Shown here in pieces: positions 13,902-21,398 of a stretch of 41,976 nucleotides of DNA (position 1 is its first letter; the number at the start of each line of letters is the position of its first letter). The notes under the pieces are model-generated. The model saw only the letters and a list, made by a program, of their open reading frames with translations, was not told the origin of the DNA and made no database searches. A program made the translations under genes and the position numbers. Source of the stretch: Pseudoselenomonas ruminantium (lineage in GTDB: Bacteria; Bacillota; Negativicutes; Selenomonadales; Selenomonadaceae); NCBI RefSeq assembly GCF_900104055.1, contig NZ_FNJQ01000020.1:23715-65690 (forward strand). The letters are read 5' to 3'.

Positions 13902-15520
13902 AAACACAGGAAATCGGCGTCAATGACCTGCCGTGGAAAATCGAATATCATGCAGAACGCTGTACCATGTGCGGCAGCTGCGTGGCCGGATGTTCCTTCA
14001 AGGCCATCAAGGTAGAGGTGCAGAAACAGTCCCTGACGGTTTCTGAGGGCAGTCAGCCGGAACCGAAACATACCCATGTGGCTCGCCCGATCATCAAGCA
14101 GGTGGCCAGCCTCACGGATTTCTGCCGTGGCTGTGGCATGTGCGAGAAGATCTGCCCGAATAACGCCATCCGTCCAGTACGCAACCCAGATTCCCGCCGC
14201 ACGCTGCTGGCTAAGGATAATGGCCCCATCAAGCGCGGTGGCCGCACCAACCTCAATGCTCAGCGCACGCTGGACAGCATCGTGGTGGGGCGTATCTCCC
14301 AGATGACTGACCCGTCGCTTGATGCTGCCCGTCATACCTTCGATATCCGTTCGCCGTTTGGCCGCGTACTGCCGGCGAAAGACCTGCCCTTTGAAATCAA
14401 GGATGGCAAGCTGGTACAGAAGACCAAGACGCCGCCGGTGGATTGGATCTACCCGTTGATTTTCTCCGATATGTCCATCGGCGCTCTGTCCACCCGTGCC
14501 TGGGAAGCTGTGGCGCTGGCTGTAGGCTATCTCAATGAGAAATGCGGCCTGCCCGTGCGCATGAGCTCCGGTGAAGGTGGTATGCCGGTTAAGCTGTTGG
14601 AATCGGACTATCTCAAATACTTCATCATCCAGATCGCTTCCGGTCATTTCGGCTGGAACCGTATCATCAAGGCTATGCCGCATATGGTCACGGACCCGGC
14701 TGGTATCCTGATCAAAATCGGTCAGGGTGCAAAACCCGGTGACGGCGGCCTGCTGCCGAGCGCCAAGGTGGCGGAACACGTGCAGGCTATCCGCGGTGTA
14801 CCGAAGGCTACGCTGGCTTCACCGCCAAACCATCAGGGCCTTTACTCCATCGAAGAATCCGTACAGAAGATGCACCTTTCCATGAATGCGGCCTTTGGCT
14901 TCCGTGTACCGGTGGCCATCAAGTGTGCGGCTTCCGCCACTTCCGTATCCGTATACAACAACCTGCTGCGCGATCCCTATAAGATCTGCGGCGGCTTCTT
15001 CCTCGATGGTATCCAGGGTGGTACTGGTGCCGCTAATGAGGTATCCCTCGACCATACGGGCCATCCGGTTGTCTCCAAGATCCGCGACTGCTATCTGGCA
15101 GCCGTCAAGCAGGGCCTGCAGGGCCAGATCCCGCTTTATGGCGGCGGCGGTATTGGCATGACCGGCAATGCGGCTGCCGATGCCTTCAAGCTTATGTGCC
15201 TTGGTGCCAACGGCGTATTCGTCGGTAAGGTACTGATTCAGCTTCTGGGCTGCGTCGGCAACGAGCAGGGCCGCTGCAACTCCTGTAATACGGGCAAATG
15301 CCCCATGGGCATCTGCACCCAGGATCCGCGTCTCGTCAAGCGCCTCGATATCGACAAGGGCGCCCAGAAGATCGTGGACTATGTGCTGGCCTTCGACTCC
15401 GAGCTCAAGAAGCTCATGGCGCCTATCGGCAACAGCTCTTTGCCAATCGGCCGCAGCGATGCGCTGGTTTCCACGGACAAGGCCGTGGCCGACCAGCTCG
15501 GCATTCAGTATGTATGTTAA
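13889..15520 (+). CDS. Glutamate synthase FMN-domain subunit with N-terminal ferredoxin domain
   Basis: The subunit makes glutamate from 2-oxoglutarate and ammonia on FMN. In 543 residues it has two N-terminal [4Fe-4S] motifs (CTMCGSCVAGC near 28-38 and CRGCGMCEKIC near 81-91), then the glutamate-synthase TIM barrel (about 150-490). Barrel marks are MSSGEGGMPVKL, the KIGQGAKPGDGGLLPSAKV block, PNHQGLYSIE and GGGGIGMTGNAAADAFKL (FMN phosphate). A Cys-rich segment near 455-475 (GCVGNEQGRCNSCNTGKCPMGICTQ in part) fits the 3Fe-4S cluster of the family. It overlaps the amidotransferase gene and is followed after 16 bp by the third subunit. Confidence 0.93.
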   Translation: MEAVKTQEIGVNDLPWKIEYHAERCTMCGSCVAGCSFKAIKVEVQKQSLTVSEGSQPEPKHTHVARPIIKQVASLTDFCRGCGMCEKICPNNAIRPVRNPDSRRTLLAKDNGPIKRGGRTNLNAQRTLDSIVVGRISQMTDPSLDAARHTFDIRSPFGRVLPAKDLPFEIKDGKLVQKTKTPPVDWIYPLIFSDMSIGALSTRAWEAVALAVGYLNEKCGLPVRMSSGEGGMPVKLLESDYLKYFIIQIASGHFGWNRIIKAMPHMVTDPAGILIKIGQGAKPGDGGLLPSAKVAEHVQAIRGVPKATLASPPNHQGLYSIEESVQKMHLSMNAAFGFRVPVAIKCAASATSVSVYNNLLRDPYKICGGFFLDGIQGGTGAANEVSLDHTGHPVVSKIRDCYLAAVKQGLQGQIPLYGGGGIGMTGNAAADAFKLMCLGANGVFVGKVLIQLLGCVGNEQGRCNSCNTGKCPMGICTQDPRLVKRLDIDKGAQKIVDYVLAFDSELKKLMAPIGNSSLPIGRSDALVSTDKAVADQLGIQYVC

Positions 15521-15536
15521 GTAGGGGGATAGCGTA

Positions 15537-17879
15537 ATGTTCAAGATCGATACAATGAAGGGACATGACCGTATGTCCACCCAGGACCTGCTGCTGGCCA
15601 TTGAAGAGGCTGTGCGTCAGGGCGAAACGGAATTTGAGGTAGCTGCTTCCGGTCAGCATGATATCGGCGGTCCGCTCTGGCATCCAGAAGGCAAGACTCT
15701 GCATTTCCATGTGACCAATGCCGGTCAGCGTGTCGGTTCCATGTGCTTGCCGGGCACGGAAATTGTGGTGGAGGGAGCAACCTCTGCTGACGTGGGCTGG
15801 CTTAATGCTGGCGGTATCATCACCGTCAAGGGTGATGCCGGCGATACGGCTGGCCATTGCTCCTCCGGCGGTAAGATCTTCATCGGCGGCCGCAGCGGTA
15901 CTCGTACGGGTTCCCTGATGAAGCACGATCCGCTCTATGAGGAGCCGGAACTCTGGATTCTCAAGAATACGGGTTCTTTCTCCTTCGAATTCATGGGCGG
16001 CGGCAAGGCTGTCGTCTGCGGCTATGACAGTGCAGAATTCACTTCTGTGCTCGGCGAGCGTGCCTGTGTCGGCATGGTCGGCGGTGTCGTTTATGTCCGC
16101 GGTAATGTGGATGACTTCCCGGCAGATATCAAATGCCTGCCGCTCGATGATGACGATATTGCCTTCCTCAATGGCGGCATGGATGATTTCCTGGCCCATA
16201 TCGGCCAGCAGGCGCTCAAAGCGGAACTCACGAACTGGAATGAATGGCAGAAGCTCACGCCGCTGACCTTTGCAGAAAAGGCAGCCAAGGGCAACAACAA
16301 GCCGTCCATGCAGGCTTTCCGCATGAATGACTGGGTGAAAGGCGGTATCTTCTCCGATGTAGCGCATGATGATTTCGCCGTGCATAACACTCTGTCCACG
16401 GGTCTTTACCGCCTGCGCGTGCCGAGTTGGGATAATGCGAAATTCGCAGCACCCTGCGAATTCAACTGCCCCACGGGCATCCCGACGCAGCGCCGCTATG
16501 ACCTGATCCGTCAGGGCAAGCTCGACGAAGCTTTCCAGCTCGAACTGGAATACACGCCGTTCCCGGGTTCGGTCTGCGGTTCGGTCTGCCCGAATCCTTG
16601 TATGGATGGCTGTACCCGCGGCAGCATCGACCAGCCCATCCAGATTGGTGACCTCGGCTATCGCTCCGCCTTCCTTTCCGTGCCGAAGCCGGAAGTACAG
16701 ACGGGCAAGAAGATCGCCGTTGTCGGCGGTGGTGTAGCTGGCCTGTCCGCAGCTTGGCAGCTGGCCCGTAAAGGCCACAGCGTGACGGTCTACGATGAGG
16801 CTGAGCATATCGGTGGTAAGTTGGAACAGGTTATCCCGCGCGGCCGCCTGTCCCATGAACTCCTCGAAGCAGAACTCAAACGCATTGAAAGCGTTGGTGT
16901 GAAATTCGTATCCTCCTGCAAGGTGGATAAAGATAAATTCGCCCAGCTGCGCGGCGAGAATGATGCCGTTATCGTAGCTACGGGCGGCACGAAATCCCGC
17001 TTCTTCCCCTGGGAAGGGGCAGAGCGCCTGACGATGGGGCTCGAATACCTCAAGGCCATCAACCGTGGCGAAAAGCCGAAAACTGGCAAGCATGTAGTCG
17101 TTATCGGTGCCGGCAACTCCGGTATGGATACCTGCCGTGGTGCCTACGAGATGGGCGCAGAAACGGTAGTGGCTGTCGACGTGCAGAAACCGGCGGCCTT
17201 CAAAGAGGAAATTGACTATGTAGAAGGTCTGGGCGGTAAGCTCGTATGGCCGTTCTTTACGAACAAGATTACTGCTGAAGGCGTTTACGCCAATGATGGT
17301 ACCTTTATCCCTGCGGATCAGGTTATCGTCTCCATCGGTGAAGAGCCGGTGCTCGACTTCCTGCCCGAAGATGAAGGCATCGAATACTTCCGCAAGAGCT
17401 GGCTCGTGCCGAAGGCTGACCAGTCCATTGCCAAGGGCGTATTCACGGCCGGCGATACCATCAAGCCGGGCCGCCTGACCGATGCCATTGGCAGCGGCCG
17501 CAAGGCAGCCTACTATGTCGATCAGTATGTGATGGGCAAGGAAGTAAAAGCCTTCCCGCAGAAAGCACAGATTCCTGCGGAACGCCTGTCCAAGGCTTAC
17601 TTCGACAAATGCCATCACTGCCTGCTCGGTGATCCCGTGGATGACCATGCGCGCTGCGTAAGCTGCGGTACCTGCCGCGACTGTAAGATGTGCCTGGAAT
17701 CCTGCCCGGAAAAAGCCATCACCCGCGTTGAGAAGGAAGATGGCAGCTGGGAATACGTATCCGATCCCGATAAGTGCATCGGTTGCGGCATCTGCGCCGG
17801 TGTTTGCCCCTGCGGTGTCTGGAGCATCGAAGACAACCCGGAACCCATCAAGATGTATTCAACTGGTGCAAAAGCATAA
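15537..17879 (+). CDS. gltD: Glutamate synthase GXGXG domain fused to the NAD(P)H-oxidoreductase (GltD-type) subunit
   Basis: A 780-residue fusion. Residues 1 to about 235 are the GXGXG beta-helix normally at the C-terminus of the large subunit (GWLNAGGIITVKGDAGDTAG, GGKIFIGGRSGTRTG, FEFMGGGKAVVCG). From about 300 comes a small-subunit-like part: a Cys-rich Fe-S segment (CEFNCPTGIPTQ, CGSVCPNPCMDGC), an FAD Rossmann fold (VVGGGVAGLSAAWQL near 392), an NAD(P)H fold (VVVIGAGNSGMDT near 522) and TAGDTIKPGRLTDAIGSG near 640. The C-terminus adds a Cys-rich segment (CHHC...CVSCGTCRDCKMCLESCP) and a 4Fe-4S motif (CIGCGICAGVCPCG). It should feed electrons from NAD(P)H or ferredoxin to the FMN subunit. 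AGGGGGAT precedes the ATG. Confidence 0.92.
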   Translation: MFKIDTMKGHDRMSTQDLLLAIEEAVRQGETEFEVAASGQHDIGGPLWHPEGKTLHFHVTNAGQRVGSMCLPGTEIVVEGATSADVGWLNAGGIITVKGDAGDTAGHCSSGGKIFIGGRSGTRTGSLMKHDPLYEEPELWILKNTGSFSFEFMGGGKAVVCGYDSAEFTSVLGERACVGMVGGVVYVRGNVDDFPADIKCLPLDDDDIAFLNGGMDDFLAHIGQQALKAELTNWNEWQKLTPLTFAEKAAKGNNKPSMQAFRMNDWVKGGIFSDVAHDDFAVHNTLSTGLYRLRVPSWDNAKFAAPCEFNCPTGIPTQRRYDLIRQGKLDEAFQLELEYTPFPGSVCGSVCPNPCMDGCTRGSIDQPIQIGDLGYRSAFLSVPKPEVQTGKKIAVVGGGVAGLSAAWQLARKGHSVTVYDEAEHIGGKLEQVIPRGRLSHELLEAELKRIESVGVKFVSSCKVDKDKFAQLRGENDAVIVATGGTKSRFFPWEGAERLTMGLEYLKAINRGEKPKTGKHVVVIGAGNSGMDTCRGAYEMGAETVVAVDVQKPAAFKEEIDYVEGLGGKLVWPFFTNKITAEGVYANDGTFIPADQVIVSIGEEPVLDFLPEDEGIEYFRKSWLVPKADQSIAKGVFTAGDTIKPGRLTDAIGSGRKAAYYVDQYVMGKEVKAFPQKAQIPAERLSKAYFDKCHHCLLGDPVDDHARCVSCGTCRDCKMCLESCPEKAITRVEKEDGSWEYVSDPDKCIGCGICAGVCPCGVWSIEDNPEPIKMYSTGAKA

Positions 17880-17887
17880 AAATATAT

Positions 17888-17903
17888 TGTTGCACGTGAA
17901 ACA
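17888..17903 (+). promoter_or_regulatory. parS: parS site B
   Basis: TGTTGCACGTGAAACA, 8 bp after the stop of the glutamate synthase operon. It forms one arm of a large hairpin with site C. Confidence 0.93.
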
Positions 17904-17937
17904 ACGCCCGGCAGGCGATAAGCTTGCCGGGCGTTGT

Positions 17938-17953
17938 TGTTTCACGTGCAACA
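17938..17953 (-). promoter_or_regulatory. parS: parS site C
   Basis: TGTTTCACGTGCAACA on + (TGTTGCACGTGAAACA on -), 4 bp beyond the narK stop codon, inverted relative to site B. Confidence 0.93.
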
Positions 17954-17957
17954 TGTT

Positions 17958-19301
17958 TTAACAATGTTGACCGGAATTTTTGCGGTCGTAGAAATACCAG
18001 GTGACGATAATGGTACTGATGGTAAAGGCGATCAGGATGTAGAAAGCTGGGGTTACATCCTGATAATTGCTGTAGGCCCAGCCGAAGATCTTGGGAATCA
18101 GGAAAGCGCCATAGGCGGCAATGGCAGCGGTAAAGCCTGTAACCAAAGAGGAGTGGAAGGGATTATTGAAGATATAGGGAATCATGCGGAAGGAAGCACC
18201 GTTGACAAAACCGGTGGTCAGGAACAGCAGCAGGAAGGAACCAAAGAACATTGCGAAGTTATGCGCTTGGATGCCCAGCATGGTTACAAGGCTGGCTGCC
18301 AGCATCACGAATAGGGAGAGAAGCGTGACGCGAGAACCGCTGTCGAGTTTATCGGCCAGCCAGCCTCCCAGCGGCCGTACGCTGGCGCCGATAAAGGGGC
18401 CAAGGAAGGCCGCCATGGAGAAGGAAACCTCGGGGAATTCCTTGGATACCAGCAAGCCTAAAGCGGCAGAAAAGCCGATAAAGGAACCGAAGCCGCAGGT
18501 GTAGATCCAGCACATCAGCCAGGTGTGTTTGTTGCCGAAGATGGATAATACGCTCTTGGGGCTTTGTTTGGGCAGGGGCAGATTATCCATAAACATCCAG
18601 ATAAGTACAAGTGTGATCAATGTGGGGATAGCCCAGAAATAGCAGACATTCTGCAGGTAGAGAGTCGAACCTGCGGCGGTGGGCAGGCCGGCACCGAAAA
18701 GGCCGGACAAGTTCCAGCCCAGCAGCAGGGGGGCTGTCAGGTAGATCAGGGATACGCCCAGATTGCCCACGCCTGCGTTGATGCCCAGGGCCAACCCTTT
18801 ATTTGCCTTGGGGAAGAAAAAGCCGATATTGGCCATGGAGGCGGAGAAATTGGCGCCGGCTATGCCGATAAAGGATACGAGGAGCACAAAGGTCTCATAG
18901 GAGGTGCTTGTATCCTGCAGGGCATTGCCCAGGCCCATGATTGGCAGCAATAACAGGGCCGTGGTCAGCAATGTTGAGGTCTTGCCTCCGAGCAGGCCAG
19001 GCAGATAGGTGTAGAACAGGCGTCCCGTGGCACCAACAAGCCCCGGCAGGGCGGCCAGCGTGAAAATCTGCTCATCTGTGAAGTGGAATCCCACGGTGTT
19101 GAGCTTAGCGGCAATGGTGGCCCATAAGGTCCAGACCACAAAGGATAAAACTAAAGCCCAGGTGGAGACAGCCAGATTCTGGTTGGCAATCTTTTTGCCG
19201 TATGTCTCCCAAAATATCTTGTTTTCCGGCTCCCAATGCTGCAAGATTTCCCGACGGGAGGGATTTTCGCCGAGGACAGCGAAGTCTTTGCTTGTTGACA
19301 T
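17958..19301 (-). CDS. narK: Nitrate/nitrite transporter (MFS, NarK type)
   Basis: A 447-residue polytopic protein of the major facilitator superfamily with about 12 membrane helices, starting after about 38 cytoplasmic residues (NLAVSTWALVLSFVVWTLWA). Glycine-rich helices typical of nitrate porters are present: GIAGANFSASMANIGFFFPKANKGLALGINAGVGNLG (in part) is the nitrate-signature type block, followed later by GFGSFIGFSAALGLL and PFIGASVRPLGGWLADKL. It should import nitrate and/or exchange it for nitrite for the NarGHJI enzyme. The start is ATG 19301 (MSTSKDF) or 19316 (MDDEQM); both lie downstream of the mapped -10, while the longer frame to 19478 does not. A candidate Fnr box and -10 lie upstream. 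Confidence 0.9.
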   Translation of the reverse strand: MSTSKDFAVLGENPSRREILQHWEPENKIFWETYGKKIANQNLAVSTWALVLSFVVWTLWATIAAKLNTVGFHFTDEQIFTLAALPGLVGATGRLFYTYLPGLLGGKTSTLLTTALLLLPIMGLGNALQDTSTSYETFVLLVSFIGIAGANFSASMANIGFFFPKANKGLALGINAGVGNLGVSLIYLTAPLLLGWNLSGLFGAGLPTAAGSTLYLQNVCYFWAIPTLITLVLIWMFMDNLPLPKQSPKSVLSIFGNKHTWLMCWIYTCGFGSFIGFSAALGLLVSKEFPEVSFSMAAFLGPFIGASVRPLGGWLADKLDSGSRVTLLSLFVMLAASLVTMLGIQAHNFAMFFGSFLLLFLTTGFVNGASFRMIPYIFNNPFHSSLVTGFTAAIAAYGAFLIPKIFGWAYSNYQDVTPAFYILIAFTISTIIVTWYFYDRKNSGQHC

Positions 19302-19348
19302 TTGTTCATCATCCATCCTTATTATCACATTGTTATTGATTTGTATTA

Positions 19349-19354
19349 AGTATA
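19349..19354 (-). promoter_or_regulatory. narK -10 element
   Basis: TATACT on the minus strand; its centre is exactly 32 bp from the centre of the Fnr box at 19376-19391, as expected for activation from about -41.5. Confidence 0.7.
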
Positions 19355-19375
19355 ATTGAAATATATCAATATGTA

Positions 19376-19391
19376 AGTAACAAACCTCACG
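19376..19391 (-). promoter_or_regulatory. Fnr box upstream of narK
   Basis: Minus strand CGTGAGGTTTGTTACT, 8 of 10 matches to the Bacillus-type Fnr consensus TGTGA-N6-TCACW. It is a direct repeat of the box at 19397, 21 bp away (two helical turns). Confidence 0.75.
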
Positions 19392-19396
19392 GAAAA

Positions 19397-19412
19397 CGTA
19401 ACAAATCTCACA
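19397..19412 (+). promoter_or_regulatory. Fnr box upstream of fnr
   Basis: CGTAACAAATCTCACA: right half TCACA perfect, left half CGTAA 3 of 5 against TGTGA-N6-TCACA. Its centre is exactly 32 bp upstream of the centre of TATGCT at 19434-19439, which indicates autoregulation. Confidence 0.72.
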
Positions 19413-19433
19413 GTTAGAATGGGAAATTTTTAG

Positions 19434-19439
19434 TATGCT
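19434..19439 (+). promoter_or_regulatory. fnr -10 element
   Basis: TATGCT, placed 32 bp from the Fnr box centre. Transcription would begin near 19446, so the upstream ATG at 19435 cannot be the fnr start. Confidence 0.7.
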
Positions 19440-19476
19440 TAAGGGAAGCAAGTTGAGTTTTGAGAGGGGTAAGGTC

Positions 19477-20151
19477 ATGGAGTCTTTGGTTCGTCAATTG
19501 TATGAAGTTCCCGGCAAGGTTATTATGCTGCATGATGGGGAATATCTGTTTCACGAAGGTGATCCGGCGAAATATTTCTATATCGTGCGTACAGGGCAGA
19601 TATTCATCACGAAATATGCCACCAGCGGGCGGGTGCTGTCCTTGCGGTTAGCTACCCGCAGCAGCATTATTGGAGAATTGCCGTTGTTTGAGGATAATCC
19701 TACTTACATCTTCAATGCCATCGCCCAAAGTGCCGCTGAGGTCTACGCCATTGAATTCCCCGTATTGCAGAGCTATCTGGAAAAGCGTCCCCATATGGCA
19801 GTGAATATCCTGCGCATCATCAGCGCCCATATGCGCAAGCAGCATACAAAATTCCGGGATCTGCTGCTTTATGGCAAGAAGGGGGCGCTGTATTCCACCC
19901 TGATACGGCTGGCCAACAGTTATGGCAAAGAGGTGGATGGGGGAATCCTTATCTCCGTGCCCCTGACCAATCAGGAATTGGCCAATTATTCTGCGACCGC
20001 CCGGGAGAGCCTGAACCGCATGCTGGGAGAACTAAAGAAGGCGGATATCATCGAATACCGGGGACATCTGATCTTCATCAAGGACATGGATTACCTCAAG
20101 GACGCGATCCAATGTGAGAACTGCGGCCGGGAAGTCTGCAATATCGAATAA
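19477..20151 (+). CDS. fnr: Crp/Fnr-family oxygen sensor with C-terminal Fe-S cysteines (Bacillus-type Fnr)
   Basis: A 224-residue regulator with a cyclic-nucleotide-binding-type beta barrel (about 12-120; FHEGDPAKYFYIVRTGQI, IIGELPLFEDNPT), a dimerisation helix (about 115-140) and a winged helix (about 165-210; LTNQELANYSATARESLNRMLGELKKADII) whose recognition helix has the E-S-x-x-R pattern of Fnr/Crp proteins. The last residues contain C213-x2-C216-x4-C221, the same spacing as the three cluster-ligating cysteines of Bacillus subtilis Fnr, so it probably binds an oxygen-sensitive [4Fe-4S] cluster and activates nitrate respiration. The start at 19477 follows GAGAGGGG by 7 nt. It lies divergent to narK and convergent with narI. 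Confidence 0.88.
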   Translation: MESLVRQLYEVPGKVIMLHDGEYLFHEGDPAKYFYIVRTGQIFITKYATSGRVLSLRLATRSSIIGELPLFEDNPTYIFNAIAQSAAEVYAIEFPVLQSYLEKRPHMAVNILRIISAHMRKQHTKFRDLLLYGKKGALYSTLIRLANSYGKEVDGGILISVPLTNQELANYSATARESLNRMLGELKKADIIEYRGHLIFIKDMDYLKDAIQCENCGREVCNIE

Positions 20152-20158
20152 GGCTATG

Positions 20159-20189
20159 AAAAAATCGCTGGCAGAGACCAGCGATTTTT
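20159..20189. terminator. Bidirectional terminator between fnr and narI
   Basis: AAAAATCGCTGG-6 nt-CCAGCGATTTTT, a 12-bp perfect stem flanked by A- and T-runs. Confidence 0.93.
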
Positions 20190-20199
20190 GTGTAAGAAC

Positions 20200-20865
20200 T
20201 TATTTTTTTCGGTAGATGATATGGCTGCGGAACAGGTATTCAAAGGGGAAACTCAGACAATGCACCAGCCGCGTGAAGGGGAATAGCATGGCGGTCATCA
20301 TCCAGCTCAGCATATGGATCTGGAAAACAAGGGGGACGTTTTCCATCAATCCAACCTCAGGCTGCAGCATGAGTACCGAGCGGAACCAGGGGGAGATGGT
20401 TTCACGGTAGTCGAAGCCGCCGGGGATATTGCTGACCGTGCCGATGGTGCCGGATACGATGGTCAGCAGCAGCACGAGATAGAGCAGTTTGTCCATGCCG
20501 CTAGTATTTACCTGCATGCGGTCATTGCCGGCAAACCGCCGCTGGCAGAGCCACAGAAAACCGCCGAGGAAGAGCACCGCCGCCGGCAGGCCGCCTGCGA
20601 GGCTCATAAGATGATACATATGCTCATCGGTGCCCGCAGCCTCGGTCATGAATTTTGGCACAAGGATGCCGACGCAGTGACCGCCGAAGGCCATCAGCAG
20701 GCCGATATGGAAAAGGGGATTGGCCCATTTCAGGTCGCGCTTAGACAGGAACTCGCTGGACTTCGTGGTCCAGTTGCGTTCATAGATGGTATAGCGCATA
20801 ATGGTGCCCCCTGCGAAGATTGTCAGGGCGATATAGGGCAGCACCCCATAGAGGAATTCATTCAT
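20200..20865 (-). CDS. narI: Respiratory nitrate reductase gamma subunit (cytochrome b)
   Basis: A 221-residue membrane protein with five hydrophobic segments, starting MNEFLYGVLPYIALTIFAGGTIMRYTIYERNW as in NarI. It anchors NarGH to the membrane, carries two b hemes through conserved His residues (HIGLLMAFGGHCVG near 52-65 and the MLSWMMTAMLFPFTRLVHCLS region near 185-205) and oxidises quinol. The ATG overlaps the narJ stop (ATGA), so translation is coupled. It is the last gene of the narGHJI operon. Confidence 0.95.
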   Translation of the reverse strand: MNEFLYGVLPYIALTIFAGGTIMRYTIYERNWTTKSSEFLSKRDLKWANPLFHIGLLMAFGGHCVGILVPKFMTEAAGTDEHMYHLMSLAGGLPAAVLFLGGFLWLCQRRFAGNDRMQVNTSGMDKLLYLVLLLTIVSGTIGTVSNIPGGFDYRETISPWFRSVLMLQPEVGLMENVPLVFQIHMLSWMMTAMLFPFTRLVHCLSFPFEYLFRSHIIYRKK

Positions 20866-21398
20866 GCGGTTGCTCCCTCCAGTTCATCCGTTTCGGTCAA
20901 AATCACATCCAGCAGGAATGTATGGGCAAGTTTTGCCGCCACAAAGCGCTGGCGCAGCAGTTCAATCTTAGGCTGTATTCTGGACAGCACCTTGCCTGCC
21001 TGTTCGGCAGAGAGGTGGGCCGCCAATTCCAGCAGGGCAGGCAGGAAATCCGGCAGTTCCTTGTTCAGGTCATAGCCGTTGTCCAAGAAGAGATTCTTGA
21101 ATTCCAGCATTTCCCGGGCCTGCTTGCCGAAGTCCGTGCGGTCGTGCATGGTCAGGTAGAGATTGGTATTCGCAGAAAACTCGAAGGTGCGGACATAGAG
21201 TTCTTCATATTCTTTATGTCCCATGATCTCGATATAATCCAAGGTGTCCAGGATGATCTGCTTGTTCTGCGGGTTCTCAAGGCTGGCTGCTTCCTGGCGG
21301 CAGGCGGGGAGTTTTGCCCACCATTCCGCATGGGGATAGGCGAAGAGATAGGCAGCCAAAGACAGCGTTTTCTGATATTCTGTTGTTTCGGTCATCAT
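20862..21398 (-). CDS. narJ: Nitrate reductase assembly chaperone (delta subunit)
   Basis: A soluble helical chaperone of the TorD/NarJ family, about 178 residues, that holds NarG while the molybdenum cofactor and the Fe-S clusters are inserted. Typical blocks are YLFAYPHAEWWAKLP near 18-32, YEELYVRTFEFSANTNLYLT near 72-92 (the NarJ YV..F..S...LYL pattern) and LPDFLPALLELAA near 125-138. The start at 21398 is preferred because GGGAGG lies 6 nt upstream; a GTG six bases earlier would touch it. The start overlaps the narH stop (TGATG). Confidence 0.9.
   Translation of the reverse strand: MMTETTEYQKTLSLAAYLFAYPHAEWWAKLPACRQEAASLENPQNKQIILDTLDYIEIMGHKEYEELYVRTFEFSANTNLYLTMHDRTDFGKQAREMLEFKNLFLDNGYDLNKELPDFLPALLELAAHLSAEQAGKVLSRIQPKIELLRQRFVAAKLAHTFLLDVILTETDELEGATA

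Larger units (their letters stand above)
17888..17953. terminator. Large bidirectional hairpin built from two inverted parS sites
   Basis: Sites B and C plus the adjoining CGCCCGGCA (17905-17913) and TGCCGGGCG (17925-17933) give two complementary arms of about 25 bp, interrupted only by a 3-nt bulge. It lies between the convergent glutamate synthase operon and narK and can terminate transcripts from either side, although strong T-runs are missing. Confidence 0.7.

Noticed and set aside
14774-14784. ACACGTGC in the FMN-subunit gene as a parS site
   Set aside because: Core-only match within ordinary coding sequence.
15423-17648. 741-codon open frame on the minus strand opposite the glutamate synthase genes
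   Set aside because: It lies wholly antisense to well-supported domains with strong family motifs; long antisense frames are common opposite GC-biased codons, and it has no recognisable motif or start site.
19356-19369. TTGAAATATATCAA as an Escherichia coli-type FNR site
   Set aside because: It resembles TTGAT-N4-ATCAA, but the Fnr protein here is Bacillus-type and other boxes with correct spacing explain the promoters; this stretch would lie against the narK -10.
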